The notes below the pieces were generated by a model that searched no databases, was not told the origin of the DNA, and was given only the letters and a program-made list of their open reading frames with translations. Below, one piece after another: positions 17,066 through 26,197 of a stretch of 42,378 nucleotides of DNA (positions are counted from its first letter, which is position 1; each line of letters begins with the position of its first letter). A program made the translations under genes and the position numbers. Origin of the DNA: Nocardia sp. MH4 (lineage in GTDB: Bacteria > Actinomycetota > Actinomycetes > Mycobacteriales > Mycobacteriaceae); NCBI RefSeq assembly GCF_019266065.1, contig NZ_LPNR01000073.1, positions 1 to 42,378 of the forward strand, read 5' to 3'.

Positions 17066-18136
17066 GTGACACACGGATTCGGACCGGTCGCGGCCCCGGA
17101 CGCGCAGGTCCGCGCGGCGGCCGAGCAGCGCCAGACGCAGCTCACGAAACCGGCCGGATCGCTGGGACGGCTCGAGACCCTCGGCAACTGGATCGCGGCC
17201 TGCCAGGGCGTGTGCCCGCCCCGGCAGTTCGAGCGCGCCAGGGTCGTGGTGTTCGCCGGCGATCACGGGGTCGCCCGGCACGGCGTCTCGGCCTACCCGA
17301 GCGAGGTCACCGGGCAGATGGTGGCGAACTTCCTGGCGGGCGGGGCGGCCGTCAACGCGCTCGCCGCGGTCGCGGGGGCGACGGTTCGGGTGGCCGATAT
17401 CGCCGTCGACGGTGACACCGATCCCGCGGTCGCCCAGCACAAGGTGCGCCGCGGCAGCGGCGCGATCGACCGGGAGGACGCGCTCACCGCCGACGAGGTC
17501 GCCGCCGCACTGGCCGCGGGCCGCGCGATCGCCGACGAGGAGATCGACGCGGGCGCCGACCTGTTGATCGCCGGAGACATGGGCATCGGCAACACCACCC
17601 CCGCCACCGTTCTCATCGCGACGCTGACCGGCACCGAGCCGGTCGCCGCCGTCGGCCGCGGCACCGGCGTCGACGACGCGGGCTGGATCCGCAAGGTCGC
17701 CGCCATCCGCGACGCCATGCGACGGGCCCGGCCCGTCGCCACCGATCCGGTCGACCTGCTGCGGGTCGCCGCGGGCGCCGACTTCGCCGCCATGGCCGGA
17801 TTCCTGGCCCAGGCCGCGAACCGCCGGACCCCGGTCGTGCTCGACGGTGTCGTCGTCACCGCCGCCGCCCTGGTCGCCGAGGACCTCGCCGCGGGCGCCA
17901 AGGAATGGTGGCTGCCGGGCCATCGCTCCACCGAACCGGCGCACGACCTGGCCCTCAAGCATCTGCGCCGGGAACCACTGGTCGACCTGGGCATGCGACT
18001 GGGCGAGGGCTCGGGCGCGCTCACCGCGCTGCCGATCCTGCGCGCCGCCGTCGCCACCCTCGCGGAGATGTCGACCTTCGCCGACGCGGGCGTCAGCACC
18101 GCCGACGAACTGGACGCCGTCGACCTGAGCAAGTGA
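17066..18136 (+). CDS. cobT: Nicotinate-nucleotide--dimethylbenzimidazole phosphoribosyltransferase
   Basis: Activates the lower ligand of cobalamin (DMB plus NaMN to alpha-ribazole phosphate); 356 aa from the GTG 17066. This start follows GAAAGG by about 7 nt and gives a protein beginning near [10 protein letters not shown] like its relatives; an ATG at 17024 adds 14 residues. Motifs include [50 protein letters not shown] and the region [10 protein letters not shown] carrying the catalytic Glu. It corresponds to Rv2207 and is part of the cobU-cobT-cobS cluster. Confidence 0.92.
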   Translation: MTHGFGPVAAPDAQVRAAAEQRQTQLTKPAGSLGRLETLGNWIAACQGVCPPRQFERARVVVFAGDHGVARHGVSAYPSEVTGQMVANFLAGGAAVNALAAVAGATVRVADIAVDGDTDPAVAQHKVRRGSGAIDREDALTADEVAAALAAGRAIADEEIDAGADLLIAGDMGIGNTTPATVLIATLTGTEPVAAVGRGTGVDDAGWIRKVAAIRDAMRRARPVATDPVDLLRVAAGADFAAMAGFLAQAANRRTPVVLDGVVVTAAALVAEDLAAGAKEWWLPGHRSTEPAHDLALKHLRREPLVDLGMRLGEGSGALTALPILRAAVATLAEMSTFADAGVSTADELDAVDLSK

Positions 18137-18305
18137 GCACGGTCGCGACGGGCACCGTCAGCCGCAGGTCGTTCCCTGTGCACGCCAGGTCGTGCCAGCG
18201 CGCCCGGTGCCGATCCGCGATTCGTGGCGTCGCGCGAGGTGGCCGGGCCCGCCACCACCGCGGACCCATGACGATCACCCGTTCGCCGCGGTCGCGGAGC
18301 GCGTC

Positions 18306-19055
18306 GTGAACAGCGTGCGGCTGGCCGTTTCCTGGCTCACCGTCCTGCCGGTGCGCGGCCCCGATACCGTCGACCGGCGGGCAGCGGGCCAGGCCATCGC
18401 GCTCGCGCCGCTGGTCGGGCTGCTGCTCGGCGGGGCGGCCGCCGCGGCGATGCGGCTGTCGGTGGCCGCAGGGCTCACCACACTGCTGGCCGGACTGCTC
18501 ACCGTCGGGCTGCTCGCGCTGCTCACCCGGGGCATGCACCTGGACGGTCTGGCCGACACCGTCGACGGCCTGGGCAGCTACGGTCCGCCCGAGCGGGCCA
18601 GGCAGATCATGAAGTCCGGCGGCGCGGGACCGTTCGGGGTGGCGGCGCTGATCTTCGCCATCGCGATCCAGGCCGTCGCCTTCGCCGCGCTGGCCGGCGA
18701 GCAGCGGTGGGTCGCGATCGTGCTGGCCGTGGCCCTGGGCCGGGTCGCCGTGGTGCTCGCCTGCCGTCGCGGCATCCGCGCGGCCCCCGACTCCGGGTTC
18801 GGCACGCTGGTGGCGGGCACCCAGCCGCTCGGCCCCGTCCTGATCTGGCCGATGGCGGCCGTGGTGGCGGCGGTATTCGCGGTGCCAGCCAACCTCTGGC
18901 TCGGCCCCGTGGTGACCGTCGCGGTGCTCGCGCTGACGATCACGCTGACCCGGCATTGCGTCCGCCGCTTCGACGGGCTCTCCGGCGACGTGCTCGGCGC
19001 CGTCGTCGAGATCACTGTTTCACTTGCGGCCGTTGGGTTCTCGCTCGCGGGTTAG
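18306..19055 (+). CDS. cobS: Adenosylcobinamide-GDP ribazoletransferase
   Basis: Membrane enzyme joining adenosylcobinamide-GDP and alpha-ribazole(-phosphate), the last assembly step of coenzyme B12; 249 aa from the GTG at 18306 (VNSVRLAVSWLTVLPVRG), which matches the family N-terminus. The frame is open about 38 codons further upstream but that part is Pro/Arg-rich and unlike CobS. Characteristic LTRGMHLDGLADTVDGLG carries the metal-binding Asp residues (about 70-90), followed by KSGGAGPFGV and several hydrophobic helices. It lies 169 bp after cobT and corresponds to Rv2208. Confidence 0.91.
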   Translation: MNSVRLAVSWLTVLPVRGPDTVDRRAAGQAIALAPLVGLLLGGAAAAAMRLSVAAGLTTLLAGLLTVGLLALLTRGMHLDGLADTVDGLGSYGPPERARQIMKSGGAGPFGVAALIFAIAIQAVAFAALAGEQRWVAIVLAVALGRVAVVLACRRGIRAAPDSGFGTLVAGTQPLGPVLIWPMAAVVAAVFAVPANLWLGPVVTVAVLALTITLTRHCVRRFDGLSGDVLGAVVEITVSLAAVGFSLAG

Positions 19056-19175
19056 TCCACCGCCCAGCGATGTGAAACCTGCATTGGTCACAAGCTCGGG
19101 ACGGCGGCGGTTGTGTGGTCGCACAGACAGTCCGCTCATCGGTACTCGGGTGCTCCCCCAGCACACCGGTGGCAA

Positions 19176-19181
19176 TACAGT
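19176..19181 (+). promoter_or_regulatory. Candidate -10 for leaderless MBL-fold gene
   Basis: TACAGT (TANNNT) is followed by 6 nt and the ATG at 19188, with no Shine-Dalgarno. Confidence 0.45.
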
Positions 19182-19187
19182 GTTGAC

Positions 19188-19901
19188 ATGTCTTCCGAGC
19201 GCCTCTACTTCCGCCAGCTACTGTCCGGCCGGGATTACGCCGTCGGCGATCCGATCGCCACGCAGATGCGCAATTTCGCGTATCTGATCGGCGACCGGGA
19301 GACCGGCGAAACCGTCGTCGTCGATCCCGCCTACAAGGCATCGGACCTGGTCGACGTCGCGACCGCCGACGGGATGACCGTCACCGGCGTGCTCGCCACC
19401 CACCACCATCCCGACCACGTCGGCGGCACCATGCTCGGCTTCACCCTCGGCGGCGTGCGTGAGCTGCTGGAGAAGACCAGCGTCGCGGTGCACGTGAACA
19501 AGCAGGAACTGGACTGGGTCGCCCAGACCACCGGAATCGCGCCGAGCGAACTGACCGGCCACGACAACGGCGACAAGGTGAAGGTCGGCGCGCTCGAGAT
19601 CGAGTTACTGCACACCCCCGGCCACACCCCGGGCAGCCAGTGTTTCCTGTTCGACGGCCGCCTGATCTCCGGCGACACCCTGTTCGTCGACGGCTGCGGC
19701 CGCACCGACTTCCCCGGCGGCGACTCCGACGAGATGTTCCGCAGCCTGCGCCACCTGGCCGCCCTCGACGGCAACCCGGTCGTCTACCCCGGCCACTGGT
19801 ACTCCGAACAGCCCAGCGCCGAACTGTCGGCCATCCGCGACAACAACTACGTCCTTCGCCCGCAGACCTTGCAGCAGTGGCAGGCCCTGATGCCGGGCTA
19901 G
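19188..19901 (+). CDS. Metallo-beta-lactamase-fold hydrolase, persulfide-dioxygenase / glyoxalase II-like
   Basis: 237-aa cytosolic MBL-fold protein. The metal motif is THHHPDHVGG (about 78-87); LHTPGHTPGSQCFLFDGRLISGD contains the next His and the bridging Asp, and YPGHW the last His. The segment DGCGRTDFPGGD is the telltale CGRTDF stretch found in ETHE1-type persulfide dioxygenases, so oxidation of glutathione- or mycothiol-persulfide is more likely than classic glyoxalase II. Actinobacteria use mycothiol, so the thiol substrate is inferred. The ATG at 19188 is preferred over an upstream extension because the family starts here and a TACAGT hexamer lies 6 nt before it. Confidence 0.82.
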   Translation: MSSERLYFRQLLSGRDYAVGDPIATQMRNFAYLIGDRETGETVVVDPAYKASDLVDVATADGMTVTGVLATHHHPDHVGGTMLGFTLGGVRELLEKTSVAVHVNKQELDWVAQTTGIAPSELTGHDNGDKVKVGALEIELLHTPGHTPGSQCFLFDGRLISGDTLFVDGCGRTDFPGGDSDEMFRSLRHLAALDGNPVVYPGHWYSEQPSAELSAIRDNNYVLRPQTLQQWQALMPG

Positions 19902-19970
19902 GCAGACGAACTCGGCCATCACGCCCCGACCTCGAGGAGGGGCAGGCCGACGCAGTCGGCCGTCGCGGCC

Positions 19971-20038
19971 GTCCCGTCGGTCGGGTTGCCGTTGCGTAGG
20001 CGACACAGGAGCGAGCAACGGTGCCTGACCGACGGGAC
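19971..20038. terminator. Imperfect long inverted repeat between MBL gene and ilvE
   Basis: Arms 19971-19995 and 20015-20038 share GTCCCGTCGGTC / GACCGACGGGAC and GTTGC / GCAAC with mismatches between. It sits between convergent stops. A bidirectional terminator is likely. Confidence 0.6.
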
Positions 20039-20074
20039 AGAAGTGGCCGCGACTCGAGCGCGCCGGCGCTCCGA

Positions 20075-21172
20075 TCACACCGTGCGCATCCACCCGTGGG
20101 TGTCGGCGAAGGTGCCGCGCTGGATGCCGGTCAGCGTGTCGCGCAGCGCCATCGTCACCTCGCCGGGCTCACCGCCGCCGATGCTGAACTCGCCGTCGGC
20201 CGAGCGCACCCAGCCGACCGGGGTGATCACCGCGGCGGTGCCGCACGCGAAAACCTCGCTGATCTCGCCGGATTCGGCACCCTTGCGCCATTCCTCGACC
20301 GAGACCTTGCGCTCCTCGACCGGGTAGCCGGAGTCGGCGGCCAGGGTGAGCAGCGAGTCTCGGGTGATGCCGGGCAGCAGCGAGCCGGACAGCTCCGGGG
20401 TCACCAGCCGGGCCTCGGAACCGGTGCCGTAGACGAAGAACAGGTTGTTGGTGCCCATCTCCTCGACGTAGCGGCGCTCGCAGGCATCCAGCCACACGAC
20501 CTGGTCACAGCCCTTTTCGGTGGCTTGGGCCTGGGCCAGCAGCGAGGCGGCGTAGTTGCCTGCCACCTTCGCCTCGCCGGTGCCGCCGGGGGCCGCGCGC
20601 ACATACTCGGTGGACAGCCACACCCGCACCGGCTTCACCCCGCGCGGGAAGTACGCGCCGGCCGGCGAGGCCAGCAGCAGGTACTTGTAAGCCGCCGCGG
20701 GCTTGACGCCCAGGCCCGCCTCGGTGGAGAACATGAACGGACGCAGGTACAGCGAGTCCTCGCCGCCTGCGGCGGGCACCCAGTCGGCGTCCACGTCGAG
20801 CAGCTGACGCACGGATTCGACGAACAGCTCCTCCGGCAGCTCGGCCATCGCCATCCGGGCGGCCGAGCGGCGGAAGCGCGCGGCGTTGGCGTCGATCCGG
20901 AAGGTGGCGATGCTGCCGTCGGGCTGCCGGTAGGCCTTGAGCCCTTCGAAGATCGCCTGCCCGTAGTGGAACACCATGGTCGCCGGGTCCATCGACAGCG
21001 GGCCGTACGGCTCGACCCGCGCGTTGCCCCACGCGCCGTCGGCGTAGTCGATCGACACCATGTGATCGGTGAAGAACCGCCCGAAACCGGGGGCCGCCAG
21101 TACCTCTTCCCGCTGCTGCGCCGAAACGGGCGCCGGATGCGGAATACGAGTGAACTGTGCAGCGACTGTCAT
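20075..21172 (-). CDS. ilvE: Branched-chain amino acid aminotransferase
   Basis: PLP-dependent fold-type IV transaminase interconverting Leu/Ile/Val and their keto acids; 365 aa, standard for the actinobacterial type. The PLP lysine is K202 in [26 protein letters not shown] (68-81), LYLRPFMF and [15 protein letters not shown] are family signatures. It corresponds to Rv2210c, and in actinobacteria the enzyme may also serve methionine recycling. It lies 26 bp after gcvT on the same strand, but the gap holds its own probable leaderless promoter. Confidence 0.94.
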   Translation of the reverse strand: MTVAAQFTRIPHPAPVSAQQREEVLAAPGFGRFFTDHMVSIDYADGAWGNARVEPYGPLSMDPATMVFHYGQAIFEGLKAYRQPDGSIATFRIDANAARFRRSAARMAMAELPEELFVESVRQLLDVDADWVPAAGGEDSLYLRPFMFSTEAGLGVKPAAAYKYLLLASPAGAYFPRGVKPVRVWLSTEYVRAAPGGTGEAKVAGNYAASLLAQAQATEKGCDQVVWLDACERRYVEEMGTNNLFFVYGTGSEARLVTPELSGSLLPGITRDSLLTLAADSGYPVEERKVSVEEWRKGAESGEISEVFACGTAAVITPVGWVRSADGEFSIGGGEPGEVTMALRDTLTGIQRGTFADTHGWMRTV

Positions 21173-21178
21173 GATGCG

Positions 21179-21184
21179 ATCCTA
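21179..21184 (-). promoter_or_regulatory. Candidate -10 for leaderless ilvE
   Basis: On the minus strand TAGGAT is followed by 6 nt and the ilvE ATG (21172). It lies inside the 26-bp gcvT-ilvE gap; no ribosome site is seen. Confidence 0.5.
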
Positions 21185-21198
21185 TCCATTGCGCGGAA

Positions 21199-22299
21199 TT
21201 ACTTCGTTTTGGTGTCGACGAACGGCGGCTTGACCACCTCGCAGCGCAGCCTGCGCCCACGCACGTCGACCTCCACCTCATCGCCCGGTTCCAGCTTCGC
21301 GGTGGTGTCGAGCAGGGCCAGCGCGATGCCGACCTTCAACGACGGCGAGAACGTCCCCGAGGTGGTCTCGCCGACCGGTTCGCCGTCGCGCAGCACGGTC
21401 TGCCCCTGCCGCAGCACGCCGCGATCGAGCGCCTTCAAACCCATCAGGGTGCGGCGCGGGCCGTCGGCCTTCTCCTGCTCGAGTGCCGCCTTGCCCCAGA
21501 ACTGCGGCTTCTTCCAGCCGACGGCCCAGCCGGTGCGGGCCTGGTTCGGGGTGATGTCGAGGGACAGCTCGTGGCCGTGCAGCGGGTAGCCCATCTCGGT
21601 GCGCAGGGTGTCGCGCGCGCCCAGCCCGGCCGGCTGGCCGCCCGCGGCGAGGACCTGCGCGGTGAGCGCCCGGAAGACCGCCTCGGCGTCGGCCCAGCGG
21701 GGCAGCAGCTCGTAGCCGTGTTCGCCGGTGTAGCCGGTCCGGCACACCCGCACCGGGCGGCCGTCCCATTCGGCGTCGGCGTAGGCCATGTATTCCATGT
21801 CGGTGGGCAGGCCGAGCGCGGCCAGCACCTCGGTCGACCGGGGGCCCTGCACCGCGAAGACCGCGTAGTCGCGGTGCTCGTCGGTCACGGTGACGCCCTC
21901 GGGCGCCGCCGTGCGCAGCTCGGCGACGACGGCCGCGGTGTTGGCGGCGTTGGGCACCAGGAACACCTCGTCGTCGCTGACGTAGTAGGCGATCAGATCG
22001 TCGATCACGCCGCCGTCGGCGGCACAGCACAGCGTGTACTGGGCCTTGCCGGGACGGATCCGGGCCAGATCGTTGGTCAGCGCCGAGTTCACGAACGCCG
22101 CCGCGCCGGGGCCGGCGACCGTGGCCTTGCCCAGGTGACTCACGTCGAAGAGTCCCACGGTGGTGCGCACGGCGGTGTGCTCGCCGACGGTGCCGCCGTA
22201 CTGCACGGGCATCTCCCACCCGCCGAACGGCGCGAAGGTGGCTCCGAGTTCGACGTGAACAGCGTGGATGGGGCCCTCGAGCAGCGCGTTGTCGGTCAT
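21199..22299 (-). CDS. gcvT: Glycine cleavage system T protein (aminomethyltransferase)
   Basis: Transfers the methylene group of glycine to tetrahydrofolate; 366 aa from the ATG 22299. The N-terminal folate-binding core shows [12 protein letters not shown] (about 23-34) and [11 protein letters not shown]; later [10 protein letters not shown] and [20 protein letters not shown] are the GcvT signatures. The start is supported by TAAGCT 7 nt upstream; an open extension of 11 codons upstream lacks support. It corresponds to Rv2211c and, as in mycobacteria, is not next to gcvP or gcvH. Confidence 0.93.
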   Translation of the reverse strand: MTDNALLEGPIHAVHVELGATFAPFGGWEMPVQYGGTVGEHTAVRTTVGLFDVSHLGKATVAGPGAAAFVNSALTNDLARIRPGKAQYTLCCAADGGVIDDLIAYYVSDDEVFLVPNAANTAAVVAELRTAAPEGVTVTDEHRDYAVFAVQGPRSTEVLAALGLPTDMEYMAYADAEWDGRPVRVCRTGYTGEHGYELLPRWADAEAVFRALTAQVLAAGGQPAGLGARDTLRTEMGYPLHGHELSLDITPNQARTGWAVGWKKPQFWGKAALEQEKADGPRRTLMGLKALDRGVLRQGQTVLRDGEPVGETTSGTFSPSLKVGIALALLDTTAKLEPGDEVEVDVRGRRLRCEVVKPPFVDTKTK

Positions 22300-22306
22300 G
22301 GCCGAG

Positions 22307-22312
22307 AGCTTA
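22307..22312 (-). promoter_or_regulatory. Candidate -10 for leaderless gcvT
   Basis: On the minus strand TAAGCT is followed by 7 nt and the gcvT ATG at 22299. A divergent TAAGGT for the PAP2 fusion lies 130 bp away. Confidence 0.45.
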
Positions 22313-22441
22313 TCGGTCCCTCCCGGCACCACGCGAACCTCCGAGCAGGGGGGTCCGAGCCCCGACGTCGGCGTCGGTGCCGGCCGCCGTCATCGGGGTC
22401 CGGGTCGCCCGCGCGCGAAAGCCGATGCCGGGCAACGGCGG

Positions 22442-22447
22442 TAAGGT
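22442..22447 (+). promoter_or_regulatory. Candidate -10 for the leaderless PAP2-DAGK gene
   Basis: TAAGGT is followed by 7 nt and the GTG at 22455, matching the TANNNT-N6/7-start pattern repeated in this window. Confidence 0.45.
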
Positions 22448-22454
22448 CGTGGCC

Positions 22455-24005
22455 GTGAGTGAGATGTCCGGCCGCAGGTTCCGCACCGTCTCCCGGATGG
22501 ACCGGGTGCTGAGCCAGACCGTGTCCAGGATCCCGGAGTCGTCGGTGGACCGGGGCATGCTGCGCCTGACCAAGTCCGCCAACACCGGTGGTCTGTGGCT
22601 GGCCGCGGCGGCGGTGCTGGCGGTCAAGCCCGGCCAACCGCGCCGGGCCGCCCTGCGCGGGGTGATCGCGCTGGCGGGGTCGAGCTTCACGGTGAATCTG
22701 GTGCTCAAGTCACTGATCCCGCGCCGACGTCCCCCGGCCGAACTCATGCCGCACGGCAGGCGCCTGATCGACGCGCCGGTGTCGTCGTCGTTCCCGTCGG
22801 GGCACAGCGCCAACGCCGCGGCCTTCGCCACCGCCGTCGCCCTGGAGAGCCCGCGGACCGCACTCGCCGTCGCCCCGGTGGCCGCCGCTGTCGCCTATTC
22901 GCGCATCCACACCGGCGCGCACTGGCCGTCCGACGTTCTCGTCGGTGCCGCCGTCGGCACCGGTGTCGCGCTGGCCACCCGCCGCTGGTGGCCGATCCGC
23001 GAATCCGACGAGGCGGACGCGCACGTGGTGCGCGACGCGCCCGCCCTGGTCGACGGCAAAGGTCTACTGCTGCTGATCAATCCGCGCTCCGGCGACTCCG
23101 CCTACGATCCCACCGCCGACATCGCCGAGGCGCTGCCCGCGGCCACCCTGCTGCACACCGAGCCCGGACGCGACGCCGTCGAACTGTTGCAGGAGGCCGT
23201 CGACTCCTCGATCGTCGCGGTCGGCGCGGCCGGGGGTGACGGCACCATCGCCGCGGCGGCGGCCGTCGCGGTGCGCAATGATCTGCCGCTGGTCGTCGTC
23301 CCGGCGGGCACCCTCAATCACTTCGCGCGCGACCTCGGCGTCTACGACCTGCGCGAGGTCGTGGACGCGACCGGCGCGGGCGAGGCCGTCGAAGTCGACA
23401 TCGCCGCCGTCGAGTTCGACACCCCCGAGGGGCCGCGCACCCACTACCTGATCAATACCGCCAGCATCGGCGCCTACCCCGAACTGGTCCGGCTGCGCGA
23501 GAAGTGGGAGGACCGCTGGGGTAAGTGGCCCGCGTTCGCGGCGGCGCTGATCGTCATGCTGCGCCGGGCCGAACCGACCCGCGTCCGGATCGACGACCGC
23601 TGGCACGATCTGTGGTTCCTGTTCATCGGCAACGGTCCGTACCATCCGCACGGCGCGGTCCCGGCGTTCCGGTCCCGGCTGGACGAAGGCCTGCTCGATG
23701 TCCGCTGGCTGCGCGCCGACGTCCGGTTCTCCCGCACCCGTGCCGTCATCGCGCTGATGCTGGCCGCCATCGGGCACAGCCGGGTCTACGGCGAGCGCCA
23801 GATGCACGAGCTGTCGGTGGCCGTGCACGTCCCCGTGTCGGTGGCCGCCGACGGCGAAGTCGTCGGTACCGCACGCGATCTGCGCTTCACCATCGCGGGC
23901 CGCATCCCGGTCTACCGGCGCAACGAGGACAACCCGCGCTGGGAGAACCGGGCGCGACCGCACCATCGCCGTCCGCTGGCCTGGCTCACCGACCGCCGTC
24001 GCTGA
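22455..24005 (+). CDS. PAP2 phosphatase fused to a diacylglycerol/lipid kinase domain
   Basis: 516-aa two-domain protein. Residues about 40-175 are a membrane-linked PAP2-type phosphatase with all three motifs: K85-SLIPRRRP, PSGH (114-117) and SRIHTGAHWPSD (149-160). Residues about 200-495 are a DAGK/LCB5-type lipid kinase: INPRSG (208-213), GGDGT (260-264) and GTLNHFARD (285-293). One half removes a phosphate from a lipid and the other adds one, so the protein could remodel phosphatidate or prenyl phosphates. Such fusions occur in actinobacteria; substrates are not known to me. The GTG start is supported by TAAGGT 7 nt upstream. Confidence 0.87.
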   Translation: MSEMSGRRFRTVSRMDRVLSQTVSRIPESSVDRGMLRLTKSANTGGLWLAAAAVLAVKPGQPRRAALRGVIALAGSSFTVNLVLKSLIPRRRPPAELMPHGRRLIDAPVSSSFPSGHSANAAAFATAVALESPRTALAVAPVAAAVAYSRIHTGAHWPSDVLVGAAVGTGVALATRRWWPIRESDEADAHVVRDAPALVDGKGLLLLINPRSGDSAYDPTADIAEALPAATLLHTEPGRDAVELLQEAVDSSIVAVGAAGGDGTIAAAAAVAVRNDLPLVVVPAGTLNHFARDLGVYDLREVVDATGAGEAVEVDIAAVEFDTPEGPRTHYLINTASIGAYPELVRLREKWEDRWGKWPAFAAALIVMLRRAEPTRVRIDDRWHDLWFLFIGNGPYHPHGAVPAFRSRLDEGLLDVRWLRADVRFSRTRAVIALMLAAIGHSRVYGERQMHELSVAVHVPVSVAADGEVVGTARDLRFTIAGRIPVYRRNEDNPRWENRARPHHRRPLAWLTDRRR

Positions 24006-24090
24006 TTTCCTCACGAACCCGTCTCACCTCGATCACCATCGGCCACAACAACCTTGCGCGGGCCCCCGCACCTGTGGACATGATGGATTC

Positions 24091-24720
24091 ATGAGCTCAC
24101 CGGACGGCGCCCGTCCGATCACCGACACCGAAGCCACCCGCCGCTGGGACCCGTGGACCCCGAGCGTCGTCGCCGCCCGTCTCGACTCTTGCTTCGCGCC
24201 GTGGGCGGTCGCGGGCGGCTGGGCGATCGATCTGTTCGCGGGCGGGATCTCCCGCGCGCACGGCGACATCGAGATCGCCGTCCCCCGAACGGCTTTCCCC
24301 GAGATCGCCGACGCCTTCCCCGAATACGAGTGGGACATCGTCGGCGACGGCCACCTGTGGCCCTACGCCCGCGCCGCCGACCGCGACGACCTGCACCAGA
24401 CCTGGCTCCGCGATCCCTACACCGGCGCGTTCCACCTCGACGTCTTCCGCGAACCCCACGACGGCGACACCTGGATCTGCCGCCGCGACCCGACGATCAC
24501 CCTCCCCTACTCCGATCTGATCCGCACCACCCCCTCCGGCATCCCCTACCTGATCCCGGAGGTCGTCCTGCTGTTCAAGGCAAAAGCCCACCGCCCCAAG
24601 GACGACGCCGATCTCCGCCGAGCACTGCCGCTGCTGTCCGAGCAGCGCCGCGCCCGCCTGACCTCGTGGCTGGAACTGGTCCACCCCGACCACCCGTGGC
24701 TGAGCAGGACCGCGGCCTGA
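24091..24720 (+). CDS. Nucleotidyltransferase-fold protein, ANT(2'')/lincosamide-type relative
   Basis: 209-aa protein of the nucleotidyltransferase fold, close to the aminoglycoside-2''-adenylyltransferase-like domain (PF10706). The core is WAVAGGWAIDLFAGGISR followed by HGDIEIAVPR, with the acidic metal ligands in DIE, and a late KAHRPKDDADL that is typical of the group. It may adenylylate a small molecule such as an aminoglycoside, but chromosomal relatives often have no proven resistance role. A -10-like CATGAT lies 6 nt before the ATG. It converges on the GH18-like gene with an 18-nt gap and no visible terminator. Confidence 0.72.
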   Translation: MSSPDGARPITDTEATRRWDPWTPSVVAARLDSCFAPWAVAGGWAIDLFAGGISRAHGDIEIAVPRTAFPEIADAFPEYEWDIVGDGHLWPYARAADRDDLHQTWLRDPYTGAFHLDVFREPHDGDTWICRRDPTITLPYSDLIRTTPSGIPYLIPEVVLLFKAKAHRPKDDADLRRALPLLSEQRRARLTSWLELVHPDHPWLSRTAA

Positions 24721-24738
24721 CCCTCGGCCGGGTCCGAT

Positions 24739-25773
24739 TCAGCCGGGCAGGCGGCACCAACCCTGCCGGTAGTCCGTCCAGTCCTGGGGTCTGGCCGCGA
24801 AATCCACGTACAACGCCACCCCGAAATTCGCCCGGTCCACGTCGGCTCGGGTCAGGCCGAGCCGGATGCCGCGGACGGCGGCGGCCACCGTTTCCGAGGA
24901 CCCGTCGTGGCCGGGGTCGTCGGCCCAGAACGCGGGTGCGCCCATGAGCAGGTCGACCTCGTGTGGGGTCACCTCGGCGGCCAGTTCGGTTTGCTGGGCC
25001 AGGTATCCGCTGTAGAGGGCCTGGGTCGGCATCGCGGTGTCGTAGGACATCACCGCCACCTGCTCGACGCGGCGCGCGACCTCGGCGAAATAGGCTTGGC
25101 TCCACCATTTCCCGTGATCGACGAGCGCGATGCCCACCGAGTGCAGGCCGGGCAGCGGATCGATGACCGGGGCCGAGACCGACAGCGGGACCCCCGCCGC
25201 CGAGGTCACCGCCCTGGTCGCGTCGAGCAGCGCGAGGAAGCCCGGGGAGCCGGACCGGATCGGCTCCAGGTCGTAGTGGATTCCGTCGAAGCCGTAGTCC
25301 AGGACCCGGCGCGCGGAGGCGACCACGCGGTCGCGCGACGGCGCCGATTCCACGTCCAGACCATCGAATTCGGGCCGCACGATGTCACCGAGCCACGACT
25401 GCACCCGCACGCCCGGCACCTTCGCGTGCACCGCGTCGACGAACCAGCGCGCCCGTGGCGCCAGCTCGTCGCGCAGGCTCCCGTCGTGTTCGAGCGGGCC
25501 GGTGTGCACGTAGAGATCGCGGATACCGGTGCCCGCCAGCAACGTCGCCAGCCGGTCGACATCGGCGTCGGTCTTGCGGCCGTCCACCCACGCGTGCCCG
25601 AGCCAGAAGGCGTCCTTGCCCCGGGTGCGCGCGTGCTCGGACTGCTCGCCGATGTTGTGCGCCAGCAACGCCGTCACCACCCCCGCGACCGGCAGCGACA
25701 CCACGGCGAGCACCACGAGCACGAGCACCGCGCTCCGCGTCCACCACGACCACTTCCGCCACATCCCCCGCAT
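24739..25773 (-). CDS. Membrane-anchored GH18-like (putative glycoside hydrolase) protein
   Basis: 344-aa protein with one N-terminal transmembrane helix (WWTRSAVLVLVVLAVVSL) and a large extracytoplasmic TIM-barrel-like domain. The segment GFDGIHYDLEP (about 170-180) resembles the GH18 catalytic strand DxxDxDxE, with the terminal Glu as the acid, and QVAVMSYDTAM (about 240-250) resembles the GH18 MxYD motif. The Asp spacing is not canonical, so activity may be altered. Likely substrates would be wall glycans. The start follows GGGAGG by 5 nt. A pseudo-hydrolase or glycan-binding role is also possible. Confidence 0.65.
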   Translation of the reverse strand: MRGMWRKWSWWTRSAVLVLVVLAVVSLPVAGVVTALLAHNIGEQSEHARTRGKDAFWLGHAWVDGRKTDADVDRLATLLAGTGIRDLYVHTGPLEHDGSLRDELAPRARWFVDAVHAKVPGVRVQSWLGDIVRPEFDGLDVESAPSRDRVVASARRVLDYGFDGIHYDLEPIRSGSPGFLALLDATRAVTSAAGVPLSVSAPVIDPLPGLHSVGIALVDHGKWWSQAYFAEVARRVEQVAVMSYDTAMPTQALYSGYLAQQTELAAEVTPHEVDLLMGAPAFWADDPGHDGSSETVAAAVRGIRLGLTRADVDRANFGVALYVDFAARPQDWTDYRQGWCRLPG

Positions 25774-25889
25774 CGCGGCCTCCCTCTCGCCCGAGACCCC
25801 AGATTACCCGCAGGTACCGATCCGCAGATTTCCGGCAAACCGACAGCCCGTGAAAAGCTGTGCGCCGCTGTACAACTGAACGGAGCACC

Positions 25890-26141
25890 ATGAAATTCGC
25901 CGTCACCCTGGGATCGGCCGCCCTCGCGGCCTTCGCTTTCGCGATCGTGACACCGGCCGTGGCCACCGCCCAGCCGTCGGGCAACTGCCACAAGTCCTAC
26001 TCCCCCTGCCTACCGATCGTCAGCGATGTCGACTGCGAGGGCGGCAGCGGGAACGGACCGGTCTACACCGGACGCGTCCAGGTGATCGGGCCCGACGAGT
26101 ACGGCCTCGACCGTGACGGTGACGGCATCGGCTGCGAGTAG
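25890..26141 (+). CDS. Small secreted excalibur calcium-binding protein
   Basis: 83-aa protein with a cleavable signal peptide (KFAVTLGSAALAAFAFAIVTPAVATA) and an excalibur-type C-terminus: DVDCEGGSGNGP and DRDGDGIGCE, where the DxDxDG loop resembles an EF-hand calcium site. Two further Cys near the N-terminus (NCHKSYSPC) may form a disulfide. The ATG at 25890 follows GGAG by 5 nt and starts the signal peptide cleanly; an upstream extension of 10 codons is unlikely. Family members are exported calcium-binding proteins of unclear function. Confidence 0.82.
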   Translation: MKFAVTLGSAALAAFAFAIVTPAVATAQPSGNCHKSYSPCLPIVSDVDCEGGSGNGPVYTGRVQVIGPDEYGLDRDGDGIGCE

Positions 26142-26147
26142 CACGAA

Positions 26148-26186
26148 AAAGGGGGCGTGCGATGCGGTGCATCGCACGCCCCCTTT
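26148..26186. terminator. Bidirectional terminator after the excalibur gene
   Basis: 17-bp perfect arms (26148-26164 and 26170-26186) end in CCCTTT and are shared by convergent genes on both sides. It is strong and close to both stop codons. Confidence 0.88.
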
Positions 26187-26197
26187 CCTGTGCGGGG

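Noticed and set aside
18192..18305. N-terminal extension of cobS
   Set aside because: Pro/Arg-rich and unlike CobS; the GTG at 18306 gives the family start.
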